DNA of 11,652 nucleotides, taken from contig JAEZIB010000037.1 of assembly GCA_023416275.1 (NCBI GenBank), forward strand, positions 1 to 11,652, in the 5' to 3' direction. The notes below the pieces were generated by a model, which saw only the letters and a program-made list of their open reading frames with translations, was not told the origin of the DNA and ran no database searches. Positions 1 through 6,968 of this stretch are shown here, one piece after another. The translations under genes and the position numbers were made by a program. Each line of letters starts with the position of its first letter. Within the stretch, counting starts at the first letter, position 1. The DNA is from Bacillota bacterium (lineage in GTDB: Bacteria; Bacillota; Clostridia; Acetivibrionales; DSM-1351).

Positions 1-74
1 ACACTGGGTAGGGTATAGAGTTTCAGGTAAGGCTAAAATTGGAGGTTAAGAATTTTTGTAATTGTAGCAATAAT
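1..74. repeat. 74-bp direct repeat, copy 1
   Basis: This stretch recurs at 1756-1829 in the same orientation with two mismatches; after four further bases 'gcag'/'gcag' agree again and then the copies diverge. The repeat may extend left of the window because it begins at base 1. Read on the plus strand, bases 2-49 form a short open tail (HWVGYRVSGKAKIGG then stop), so it could be the 3' end of a coding sequence, but I do not recognise the protein. At its right edge it runs directly into the truncated IS66 tnpA on the other strand, so the repeat probably marks the breakpoint where the insertion sequence was cut. Confidence 0.85.
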
Positions 75-324
75 GAGCAGTTTGAGTCTGTTTCGATTCC
101 ATTTGCATCCATCCACTTGGTACAATTTTCTCTGACTCCTCTGTTTTTGCAAGTCCTGTACAAGCCGACTCCCGCAAATTTATCTGCCAGTAAAAGTGTG
201 AGTTTTTGCTTATACCAGCAGTTTGACAGAAATCCTTTACATTTTGCCCACTGTCGAGTCGTGCTTTAATCACTTGTGCCCATTGCGACAATCGGTAATT
301 GGTTGCAATTTTTTGTGAATCCAT
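75..324 (-). pseudogene. tnpA: Truncated IS66-family accessory protein TnpA
   Basis: The minus-strand frame opens at 324 with a GGAG ribosome binding site six to seven bases upstream. It gives the N-terminal helix-turn-helix part of an IS66-type TnpA: MDSQKIATNYRLSQW, then a segment with VKDFCQTAGISKNSHFYWQ and the PSGWMQ stretch. Full-length relatives run to about 110-130 residues; here homology stops near residue 83 and the frame ends after a few residues encoded by the direct repeat at 1-74 (stop near 46). No tnpB (IS66 Orf2) or tnpC transposase follows in the window, so this is a remnant and cannot move by itself. TnpA is an accessory DNA-binding protein of IS66 elements. The family call rests on recognition of the sequence pattern. 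Confidence 0.8.
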
Positions 325-340
325 ACAATCACTCCATTTC

Positions 341-378
341 GGTTGAAAAAGTTTGCTTACTTTTTCAACTTTTCAACC
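341..378. repeat. Hairpin upstream of the tnpA remnant
   Basis: GTTGAAAAAG (342-351) pairs with CTTTTTCAAC (360-369) around an 8-base loop. A second copy of the right arm, TTTTCAACC (370-378), can pair alternatively with 341-349. On the minus strand the loop reads GTAAGCAAAC. This begins like IS66 termini (GTAAGCG) and lies 36 bases upstream of the tnpA start, so it may be the outer end of the former element. A simple regulatory hairpin is equally possible. Confidence 0.4.
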
Positions 379-620
379 TAATTTATCGTGATTGTAACAC
401 CTTTACAATTTTTATGCTTTGTGATGATATACTTAATGATTACAAAAATCAAATAATCTATCTGTATGCTAGGAAATTGTGTATGTCGAATTAACTCTAT
501 AATTGAAGGTATTTAAATATTTATGTCGAAAATACTATTACAGTTATAATTAGGAAATATGGATATGGTAATACACCAAAATGATATAACATTATATTAA
601 AGGAACGAGTGGAGCTAAAA

Positions 621-1031
621 ATGACAGAACTTAGAAATTGTAGACAATGTGGAAAGCTTTTTGGCAATGTGGGTGGTTCAAGTATCTGTCCCAAATGCCA
701 TGAGGCTGAAGAAGAAGTGTTTAGGTTAGTAAAAGAGTATATCTATGATAATCCTAATGCAACGGTATCCCAGGTATCAACTGAATTAGACGTAAGTGTT
801 GCAAAAATCAAGCGTTACCTTAGAGAAGGCAGACTTGAAATTGTAGGTGATTCCAACATGTTCTTAGAATGTTTAAGTTGCGGAAAAGCAATAAAAACAG
901 GTAAGGTATGCAGTGAATGTGCACAAGATATTGCAAATAGTTTTGAAGATACAGCTATAGAAATTGGTAAGGCAATAGCAAAACAAAATGCGGAAAAAAA
1001 GATTGATATGAGATTCCTCAAGGACAAGTAG
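621..1031 (+). CDS. YvyF/TIGR03826-like flagellar-region zinc-ribbon protein
   Basis: This is a 136-residue protein with an N-terminal zinc ribbon of two CxxC pairs (CRQC and CPKC). A central helical region with a winged-helix-like look follows (NATVSQVSTELDVSVAKIKR, then YLREGRLE), and then a second set of Cys pairs (CLSC ... CSEC). This layout and length match the YvyF family (about 140 residues) found beside flgM in Firmicute flagellar clusters; its molecular role is not settled, though regulation is usually assumed. I chose ATG at 621 because GGAG at 611-614 is six bases upstream. An in-frame GTG at 609 preceded by AAAGGA is the alternative and adds four residues. The downstream partner flgM appears decayed, and no other flagellar gene is in the window, so the gene is intact but isolated. 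Confidence 0.8.
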   Translation: MTELRNCRQCGKLFGNVGGSSICPKCHEAEEEVFRLVKEYIYDNPNATVSQVSTELDVSVAKIKRYLREGRLEIVGDSNMFLECLSCGKAIKTGKVCSECAQDIANSFEDTAIEIGKAIAKQNAEKKIDMRFLKDK

Positions 1032-1044
1032 CAGTGTGAATCCG

Positions 1045-1259
1045 AAGGAGGAAATTAGCATACCTAAGATTAGTACACAATATTCAGAAAAATGCTACTG
1101 CATGTAATCAATATTACCCGGCCCACTGTCAATGTGCCCACTGCTGCGCAAAATGAGCATACAGAGAAGTTGAATTACAGATCTTTAACTTTATGTTTAC
1201 ACTGTGTGAAGAAACCTAGATCCGATTATTTATATAAAACTAAAGCAAATAGTATTTGA
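1045..1259 (+). pseudogene. Decayed gene after yvyF-like gene, possibly flgM
   Basis: A very strong ribosome binding site (AAGGAGG, 1045-1051) is followed eight bases later by ATA (1060) where a start codon should be. That frame reads PKISTQYSEK and stops at 1105. A second frame, open from ATG 1092 to the stop at 1257-1259, carries INITRPTVNVPTAAQNEHTE and continues the polar, low-complexity character. Together they look like one short gene with a lost start and one or two frameshifts. In Firmicutes flgM (anti-sigma factor of the flagellar sigma) normally sits directly after yvyF, and FlgM N-termini often begin with a KIS-type motif. The conserved sigma-binding C-terminal part of FlgM is not recognisable. 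The identity is inferred mainly from position. Confidence 0.35.
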
Positions 1260-1281
1260 AAGGTTAATATAGGCGATAGGA

Positions 1282-1536
1282 ATGAACGAAATGAAATATG
1301 AACTGATACAAAACTTAGATAAGTTGCACACAACCGAATTAGGAATTAGCCGAATAAAAAAGAACCTTTCTTTAGATGTTGATGATGTAGTTAAATGGTG
1401 TAACGACAAAATACAGAACACCGATGCTACTATAACAAGGAGAGGGAAAAACTGGTATATCGACATAGAGGATTGTGCAATAACAGTGAATGCTTACAGC
1501 TATACCATTATTACCGCTCATAAGCTGATAAAATAG
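1282..1536 (+). CDS. DUF3781 family protein
   Basis: This is an 84-residue, probably cytosolic protein with the full DUF3781 pattern: NLDKLHTTELGISRIKKNLS, then a DVDDVVKWC segment, then ITRRGKNWYIDIEDC and ITVNAYSYTIITAHK. The family is common in clostridia and related Firmicutes and has no established function. The length is typical, so the gene looks intact. Two starts compete: ATG 1282 has almost no spacing from the AGGA at 1278-1281, while ATG 1291 (three codons later) has a nine-base spacing and may be the true one. No membrane segment or signal peptide is visible. It is flanked upstream by a decayed frame and downstream by a MITE-like element, so it seems to stand alone. Confidence 0.85.
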   Translation: MNEMKYELIQNLDKLHTTELGISRIKKNLSLDVDDVVKWCNDKIQNTDATITRRGKNWYIDIEDCAITVNAYSYTIITAHKLIK

Positions 1537-1596
1537 ATTTGGATCGTTTAAACAGATTTAGATTTAACGATAAGCCCTAATTTCCCAGTATGTTTG

Positions 1597-1750
1597 AGGT
1601 TGTGTGAAAACATAAAATAATTTTATTTTTGTAAAAGTGGTGCTTCAGTAATGTATTTAAGAGATATTTGAGGCTGAAATGGATAATACATAGCTTTTTC
1701 TTAGTCAAAGTGGTGAGATAAAATTCTCTAATTTCGTTTTCACACAGCCT
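1597..1750. mobile_element. MITE-like element with 15-bp terminal inverted repeats
   Basis: The left end AGGTTGTGTGAAAAC (1597-1611) is the reverse complement of the right end GTTTTCACACAGCCT (1736-1750) with one mismatch. Similarity continues inward imperfectly for another 15 bases or so (an ATTTTAT block on each side). The 154-bp interior has no coding frame, which fits a miniature inverted-repeat transposable element moved by a transposase elsewhere. No clear target duplication is seen at the ends (flanks TATGTTTG and GGTTTACA). It ends six bases before copy 2 of the 74-bp direct repeat. Confidence 0.65.
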
Positions 1751-1755
1751 GGTTT

Positions 1756-1829
1756 ACACTGGGTAGGGTATAGAGTTTCAGGTAAGGCTAAAATTGGAGG
1801 TTAAGAAATTTTGTAATTATAGCAATAAT
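1756..1829. repeat. 74-bp direct repeat, copy 2
   Basis: This is the second copy of the sequence at 1-74, offset by 1755 bases with two mismatches. Here it is followed not by tnpA but by a different sequence (CTGCAGCTAGAG...). Its last ten bases, TAGCAATAAT, also recur at 1910-1919, so the 80-base stretch 1830-1909 is itself bracketed by a short direct repeat. The copies could have arisen by duplication of the segment between them or by two insertions of the same unknown element. Confidence 0.85.
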
Positions 1830-2058
1830 CTGCAGCTAGAGAGGGAAATGTGTTTTGGGATGTTTTTCTCTAAGTTTGCAGATGCTTTTTTATATAATCA
1901 ATAGTATTGTAGCAATAATGGAAGGAGGGTTTATATTGACTTGTATGCAATTTAATATTTTGAATGGATAATGATTTAGAAATATGCAATAAGAATTGAT
2001 TAGCTTAAAGAAAAATTCAGTTTACTATTAAGTTAACTATAAAATAACAAATAGCTAA
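1830..2058. other. Non-coding stretch upstream of the nucleotidase gene
   Basis: I see no credible gene here. Bases 1830-1890 can fold weakly: CTGCA/TGCAG ends, a TAGAG/CTCTA inner stem, then a T-run, so a degenerate terminator is possible. GGAGGG at 1924-1929 precedes only an 11-codon frame from TTG 1936. The 10-mer TAAGTTAACT occurs at 2029-2038 and again at 2104-2113, just before the nucleotidase ribosome binding site. Each copy is nearly palindromic, so they could be operator half-sites, although AT-rich chance similarity is also possible. Confidence 0.4.
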
Positions 2059-2086
2059 TAGAAACATAATCAGTAAACATTATAAT
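2059..2086 (+). promoter_or_regulatory. Possible sigma-A promoter of the nucleotidase gene
   Basis: TAGAAA (2059-2064), a 16-base spacer and a consensus TATAAT (2081-2086) lie about 50 bases before the start codon at 2138. The -35 box is weak (four of six). It is the best candidate in this AT-rich leader. Confidence 0.3.
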
Positions 2087-2137
2087 TTAACGTGATACAA
2101 GCCTAAGTTAACTTAATTACAAAAGGGGGCAGTTTTA

Positions 2138-5100
2138 ATGAAACACTGTAAAAAGATCAGTCTTTTTCTAGCAGTAGTTTTAATTCTTTCAACTCTTGTC
2201 TCAAGTGTTGCAATGGCAGAAAGTACTTATACGGTTAAGTCCGGAGATGTATTGTGGAAAATTGCGAAGCAGTATGGATTAAGCTGGGAGCAGCTGGCAG
2301 GGTACAATAAACTCATAAACCCACACTTGATTTTTGTCGGTCAGAAATTAACAATACCCGATGCAGAAAGTACATCAGATGCATCAAGTACACCAGTAGT
2401 TAATAATGATGTGACAGCAAATACTGTAGATATTTCACTTTTGGCAACTGCAGATTTGCACGGACGTATATATGCTTATGATTATGCAATTAATCAAGTC
2501 GATGAAGATGCGGGCTTGGCTAAAATTCAGACCTTGGTAAAACAAGAGAAAGCAAAAAACCCGAATGTTATCTTGATGGATGTTGGAGACACTGTACAGG
2601 ATAACAGCGCAGAACTGTTTAATAAACTACCTGTACATCCTATGGTTCAGGCATTGAATACCATGGGTTATGATACATGGACAATTGGAAATCATGAGTT
2701 CAACTTTGAAAAGAGTTTTCTAGATAAGAATATAGCAGCTTTTAAAGGGGATGTACTGGCTGCAAATGTTTACATAGAGGACGGAAGACGTTTTGTTAAG
2801 CCTTATACCATTAAGGTTAAAAACGGTGTAAGAGTTGCAATTGTAGGATTAACTAACCCTAATATTCCCAGATGGGAAGCAAGTACTCCTGACCATTTTA
2901 AGGGCTTAAAGTTTATTAACACTATTGATGAAACTATAAAAGTGTTAAAAGAACTTGAAGGAAAGTATGATGTTCTTGTAGGAGCATTCCATGAAGGACG
3001 TGATGGTGAATATGGGGAAGCAGGAATTAAGGAAATTGCTGAGGCATGCCCGCAATTTGATGTAATTTTCGGTGCTCATGAACATGCAAAATACGATAAT
3101 CTTGAGGTTAACGGAGTTAAGCTCATTGAACCGGGATCATACGGATGGGCTCTGGCAAAAGCTTCAGTCAGCGTTAAAAAAGTAGATAACAAATGGAAGG
3201 TTAACACTGTTGAAACCAAAAATTTAGAAACAGCTAACGTAGAAGAAGATAAGGATATCCTGAACAAATTTGCATTTGTACACAAGCAATCAGTAGAAGA
3301 CGCAAACAAGATTATAGGTCAGATTACTGATGACTATATAAAGAATGTAGACTACATTACAGGTGCTGCACAAGTTACTACTATGCCCACCGCTCAAATT
3401 CAAGATACTTCACTGATTGATTTAATAAATGAAGTCCAGAAATATTATGCAAAAGCTCAAATAAGCTCAGCGGCGGCATTCAAAAATGATATGAATCTCA
3501 GGAAGGGCGACTTCAAGAAGAAGGATGTTGCAAATATCTATTTGTATCCAAACACACTTATGGGAGTAAATATTACCGGAGCCAATCTAAAAAAATATAT
3601 GGAGTGGGCTGTAAGCTACTATAATACAACCAAGCCCGGTGACGTCACAATAAGCTTCAACCCTGACATACGTGGTTACAACTATGATATGTTTGAAGGT
3701 GTAACTTATGATATTGACATTTCACAAGAACCCGGAAATAGAATTAAGAATCTAAAATTAAATAGTACAGACGATATTAAAGATGATCAAATTTACAAGC
3801 TTACTGTTAATAACTACCGTTTTGGTACCTTATTAGCTAATGGTTGGGTAAAAAATGATGATAAATACTATGATTCATATTCTGAATTGCAGGATGCCGG
3901 ACGTATCCGTGATTTAATCATCAAATATATCAAAGAAGTAAAGGGCGGTAAATCCACACCTTCTGTAAATAACAATTGGAAAATAATCGGTTTCAACTTC
4001 AACCATCCTTTGAAGGATACCGTATATGAAATGATTAAAAATGGTGAGCTTAAAATTCCTACTTCAGAAGACGGAAGAACACCAAACGTAAAATCCATTA
4101 ATGCAAATGACCTTATAAAAAAAGGCAAAATTAAAACTGTTGATATTCTTTCCTTCAACGATTTCCACGGTAACGTTGCAGAGGAAGCAACAGGTAAGAA
4201 TTTAGGTATGGCCAAACTGGTCGGAGCTGCTAAAGCTGCTTTAGAAGTAAATCCCAACACAATTATACTCTCGGCAGGAGATAATTATCAGGGTACTGCA
4301 ATGTCAAATTTAAAATATGGAGCACCTGTTTCCGAAATGATGAAAGCCATGGGAGTATTGGCTTCTGCTATAGGGAATCACGAATTTGACTGGGGTACAG
4401 ACAAAATTCAAAATTGGGCAAAGGATGGTAATTTCACATTCCTGGCATCAAACATATATGATAAAAGTACAGGTAAAACTGTAGAATGGGCAAAACCATA
4501 TATCATAACAGAAAAGAGCGGCATCAAGATAGCCTTTATAGGTCTTGCAAATACTGAAACACCTAATTTGACAAAAACTGAGTATGTAGCAGGACTTGAA
4601 TTTAAGGATTCTGCAGCTGCTGCACAGGAATGGATTAATTATCTGAAGGCAGGAAAAGCTGCTGAAGGCACTCCTGACGTTATTATAGCTCTAACTCACC
4701 TTGATTCGGCACAGGATTCAAAGACAAATGCAATTACCGGTCAAGCTGCTGAAATTTGCAATAAGGTTAAAGGACTCGATGGTGTTATTTCAGCACACAG
4801 CCATTTGAACGTAGCCGGTAAAGTAAACAATGTACCAGTAGTTCAGGGTCTCTATAATGGACGTGCTTTTGCAAAACTGACCATTTTACTTGATACTAAT
4901 GGCAAAGTAAAAACTATTGTCCCTTCAGTAGAGCAGCTCTTCACCTATAAAAGCAGTATTACACCTGACCAAACTGCTGCTGATATATTCAATAAGTATG
5001 CTACTGAACTTAAGCCTATATTAGGAGAAAAATTGGGAACAGCAACAGCTGAATTTACACATGACAGGAATAGCAAGGGCACAGTATCACTTCTTGGCAA

Positions 5101-5626
5101 GTGGACCTGCGATGTTATGAAGAAGAAAACAGGTGTACAGGTAGCTATTCAAAACGGAGGCGGATTAAGAAGATCTATGCTTGCGGGAGACATAACAGTT
5201 GGTGACATGTATGAGATAATGCCTTTTGATAACTATCTCGTGACTCTGGAGTTACCTGGAGCAGATTTGAAGAAGGCCATAGATCATGGAATCAACAACC
5301 CATCTATTACGGACGGACAGTTCTCCGGTTTGAAAGTAACTTATGACTCAAAGGCAGAGTTTGAAAAGAGAATTGTAAGCATTACACTTGAAGATGGTAC
5401 ACCGATAAAAGATGACACATATTATACAGTTGTTATAAATGACTTCATGCTAACAGGCGGGGATAAGTATGACTTCTCTAAAGCAAGAAATGTAAAAAAT
5501 ACATATATTCCTATAAGAGACGCTCTGATAGATGCTGTTAAAGCTGAAAAAACAATATCACCTGTAAAGCAGGACTATATATCACCAATTGCTATACTAA
5601 AAACAATGTTTAAGATGGCTGCATAG
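2138..5626 (+). CDS. LysM-anchored CpdB/UshA two-module nucleotidase (YfkN-like)
   Basis: This is a 1162-residue secreted wall protein. Residues 1-27 are a signal peptide (cleavage near AMA/ES). Residues 30-73 are one LysM peptidoglycan-binding module (YTVKSGDVLWKIAKQYGLSW). Residues 97-600 form a CpdB-type 2',3'-cyclic phosphodiesterase/3'-nucleotidase: metal ligands D106-x-H108, G150-D151, GNHEFN 184-189, H285 and GAHEH 312-316, followed by the substrate domain with the CpdB-like IYLYPNTL and YNYDMFEGV motifs. Residues 665-1145 form a UshA-type 5'-nucleotidase: D675-x-H677, GD 714-715, GNHEFD 746-751, H854, HSH 887-889, NGGGLR 1006-1011, PFDN 1029-1032 and TGGDKYDF 1106-1113. Both metal sites look complete. 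Together they could convert cyclic and linear nucleotides to nucleosides and phosphate outside the membrane. Bacillus YfkN has the same two modules but is sortase-anchored; here LysM replaces LPXTG. The start is supported by GGGGG eight bases upstream. The gene is monocistronic. Confidence 0.92.
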   Translation: MKHCKKISLFLAVVLILSTLVSSVAMAESTYTVKSGDVLWKIAKQYGLSWEQLAGYNKLINPHLIFVGQKLTIPDAESTSDASSTPVVNNDVTANTVDISLLATADLHGRIYAYDYAINQVDEDAGLAKIQTLVKQEKAKNPNVILMDVGDTVQDNSAELFNKLPVHPMVQALNTMGYDTWTIGNHEFNFEKSFLDKNIAAFKGDVLAANVYIEDGRRFVKPYTIKVKNGVRVAIVGLTNPNIPRWEASTPDHFKGLKFINTIDETIKVLKELEGKYDVLVGAFHEGRDGEYGEAGIKEIAEACPQFDVIFGAHEHAKYDNLEVNGVKLIEPGSYGWALAKASVSVKKVDNKWKVNTVETKNLETANVEEDKDILNKFAFVHKQSVEDANKIIGQITDDYIKNVDYITGAAQVTTMPTAQIQDTSLIDLINEVQKYYAKAQISSAAAFKNDMNLRKGDFKKKDVANIYLYPNTLMGVNITGANLKKYMEWAVSYYNTTKPGDVTISFNPDIRGYNYDMFEGVTYDIDISQEPGNRIKNLKLNSTDDIKDDQIYKLTVNNYRFGTLLANGWVKNDDKYYDSYSELQDAGRIRDLIIKYIKEVKGGKSTPSVNNNWKIIGFNFNHPLKDTVYEMIKNGELKIPTSEDGRTPNVKSINANDLIKKGKIKTVDILSFNDFHGNVAEEATGKNLGMAKLVGAAKAALEVNPNTIILSAGDNYQGTAMSNLKYGAPVSEMMKAMGVLASAIGNHEFDWGTDKIQNWAKDGNFTFLASNIYDKSTGKTVEWAKPYIITEKSGIKIAFIGLANTETPNLTKTEYVAGLEFKDSAAAAQEWINYLKAGKAAEGTPDVIIALTHLDSAQDSKTNAITGQAAEICNKVKGLDGVISAHSHLNVAGKVNNVPVVQGLYNGRAFAKLTILLDTNGKVKTIVPSVEQLFTYKSSITPDQTAADIFNKYATELKPILGEKLGTATAEFTHDRNSKGTVSLLGKWTCDVMKKKTGVQVAIQNGGGLRRSMLAGDITVGDMYEIMPFDNYLVTLELPGADLKKAIDHGINNPSITDGQFSGLKVTYDSKAEFEKRIVSITLEDGTPIKDDTYYTVVINDFMLTGGDKYDFSKARNVKNTYIPIRDALIDAVKAEKTISPVKQDYISPIAILKTMFKMAA

Positions 5627-5738
5627 TTTAGATACAATAAGTTATTCTCATGTTAATCCATATGGTAATTTTAAAATAGATATAAATGAAACAATTGCGT
5701 TATAATGAATATTAACATGTACATATAAAGGTATAATT

Positions 5739-5778
5739 AAACTCACTATGTTAGGTATATACCTAACATAGTGAGTTT
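5739..5778. terminator. Perfect 40-bp palindrome, probable bidirectional terminator
   Basis: The arms at 5739-5758 and 5759-5778 are exact reverse complements (AAACTCACTATGTTAGGTAT and its mirror), with no built-in loop. As RNA this forms a long stem with a small loop, with A's upstream and TTTT downstream, so it can end transcription in both directions. It sits 112 bases after the nucleotidase stop codon. A second stem (5782-5791 pairing with 5799-5808, GTTAGTGACA) follows immediately. A protein-binding site or a mobile-element relic is the alternative. Confidence 0.6.
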
Positions 5779-5781
5779 TCA

Positions 5782-5808
5782 GTTAGTGACACAGATGTTG
5801 TCACTAAC
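5782..5808. repeat. Second hairpin after the palindrome
   Basis: GTTAGTGACA (5782-5791) is an exact reverse complement of TGTCACTAAC (5799-5808), with a seven-base loop. No T-run follows, so this is not a terminator by itself. Two tight stems side by side suggest either a strengthened transcription stop or structured ends of a lost element. Confidence 0.5.
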
Positions 5809-5820
5809 CCAATTTGGGAT

Positions 5821-5880
5821 GTAAGCGTCAAACGTAAGCGCTCAATAAAAGAGCGCTGAAATATTGTAAAAAAGAGAACA
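5821..5880 (+). mobile_element. Possible IS66-family left end remnant
   Basis: GTAAGCG occurs twice, at 5821-5827 and 5834-5840. IS66 elements begin with GTAAGCG, and this copy is oriented so the element would run rightward. A hairpin AGCGCTC/GAGCGCT (5837-5843 with 5851-5857, seven-base loop) follows. No tnpA, tnpB or tnpC follows; downstream there are only a 23-codon frame at 5892-5963 and an 8-codon frame (including stop) at 5966-5989, the latter behind a perfect AAGGAGG. If real, this is a solo end left by deletion. Confidence 0.3.
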
Positions 5881-6069
5881 GGGAACTAAAAATGAGAATA
5901 TTATTTTCCAAATCTTCAATCAGGGATTTATTGGGTGTCTGTTTTTTCCCAAGGAGGATATAATTATGTACCATATAACTTTACTGTAAGCTTTAAGCAA
6001 CAAAAACCTCATCAATAATATAATTTGACTGAAAATCTAAATATATAGCTCGCATAAAGTTCTTCGTAT

Positions 6070-6112
6070 AAGGTCTTAATTATAGAATTTACTGTGTTTT
6101 AAGACCTTTTTT
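6070..6112 (+). terminator. Rho-independent terminator
   Basis: AAGGTCTTAA (6070-6079) pairs with TTAAGACCTT (6099-6108), a 10-bp stem with a 19-base loop, followed by a T-run to 6112. No intact gene precedes it on the plus strand after the nucleotidase, so it probably served a gene since deleted. It lies directly before the 41-bp gene-tail copy at 6125. Confidence 0.6.
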
Positions 6113-6124
6113 GGTATAATTATA

Positions 6125-6165
6125 AATGTAGTAACAATGGACTTAAATATATGCACAAGATAAAT
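6125..6165 (+). pseudogene. 41-bp copy of the 3' tail of the gene at 8298-8834
   Basis: Bases 6125-6165 match 8760-8800 at 39 of 41 positions with no gap. In the frame of the downstream gene this stretch reads NVVTMDLNICTR and then hits TAA, compared with NVVTIDLNICTRE in the intact gene. Left of 6125 similarity fades quickly into the terminator. It is most simply the remaining end of a deleted paralogue of that gene, or a short duplication. Together with the intact copy it is also a possible site for further recombination. Confidence 0.7.
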
Positions 6166-6283
6166 TTTTTTACCATAAGTCTGTGAGTAGTTATATTAAT
6201 TTGAAGTAAAAACCCTATATTTTGCAGGTTGTGGCGTTTTACAAATGCCTACTAAACAATATATAAAAAAGAGGTGTTTATTT

Positions 6284-6835
6284 TTGAGAAAGTTTAAGGC
6301 TTTAAGGTTTATTTCATTATTACTAATTTTTATGACCCTAGCTTCAATAGTTAATCCTTACTATGTCCAAGCAACAGGACTAGAGACCCCAAGTATTTCT
6401 AACCCAGATAATGGAGAAGACTACTCAATAGGAGATATGAAAGTAAATTGGCAGAACTGTGAAAATGCAGACTATTACACAGTATCATTAAGAGATTTGA
6501 CACGAGATAAATTACTAATTGATATGAAAAAAACAACAAAATCAAACTATACTATCAGTGCGAATAATTTTACTGCTGGTCATCAGTACCGAGTTGCGGT
6601 AGGTGCTTTCGGAAATGGTAGTGAAGAGTGGGATGAGATACAGTTTAGCATTAAAGATGTGCCCACTCCTGTTGTAGAAACACCAGAAATATCAAATCCA
6701 AATGAAGGTACTGCATATGAAGCTGTTAACATGAAAGTAGATTATACTGATGATTTGCGCTATGTTTGGAGAAGCATATGGATAAGAATAAAAGTGATGG
6801 TAGGTGAAGGTACTTGGTCTTGCATGTCTAATTAA
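6284..6835 (+). pseudogene. Secreted Fn3/Ig-like repeat protein, truncated in repeat 2
   Basis: I chose TTG 6284 as start: GAGGTG at 6271-6276 is seven bases upstream, and the frame then begins exactly at a classic signal peptide (MRKFKALRFISLLLIF..., cleavage near VQA/TG). The in-frame ATG 6245 would add 13 residues and lacks a good ribosome binding site. The mature protein holds one complete roughly 95-residue beta-sandwich-like repeat starting ETPSISNPDNGEDYSIGDMK. A second repeat starts ETPEISNPNEGTAYEAVNMK (DNA near 6680-6740). After YTDD the similarity is lost. The frame ends in an unlike, Trp/Arg-rich tail (RYVWRSIWIRIK), whereas another frame at that point (ALCLEKHMDKNK) resembles the lost repeat sequence. 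A frameshift near 6755 is therefore likely. The parental protein would have been a longer cell-surface protein of unknown function. Confidence 0.6.
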
Positions 6836-6885
6836 AAAAAACATAATAAAAGATTACAATTACAATCACTATCTGCTATAAGTAC

Positions 6886-6912
6886 TTGACTTATGGTTTT
6901 ACAAAATATAAC
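6886..6912 (+). promoter_or_regulatory. Possible promoter before the secreted fragment at 6969
   Basis: TTGACT (6886-6891) and TATAAC (6907-6912) are separated by 15 bases, short of the usual 17. The boxes are good but the spacing is poor. Confidence 0.25.
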
Positions 6913-6968
6913 ATTATAGTTCTAGCATTTATATGCCATAAATAAAAATGAAGTTGGGTGTTAATTGG

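Noticed and set aside
39..269. Plus-strand frame over the tnpA remnant
   Set aside because: It is antisense to a frame with clear IS66 TnpA similarity and has no ribosome binding site.
391..414. Hairpin ATTGTAA/TTACAAT followed by T's
   Set aside because: Stem of only seven A/T-rich pairs and no gene upstream on the plus strand that would need a terminator.
1936..1971. 11-codon frame behind GGAGGG, possible leader peptide
   Set aside because: It needs a TTG start, is not followed by an attenuator, and lies far from the nucleotidase gene.
3868..4260. 130-codon minus-strand frame inside the nucleotidase gene
   Set aside because: Shadow of a strongly conserved coding frame; composition and lack of start signals give no support.
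6166..6244. Possible riboswitch before the secreted Fn3-like gene
   Set aside because: I could not find conserved cores of c-di-GMP, SAM, TPP or other common riboswitches.
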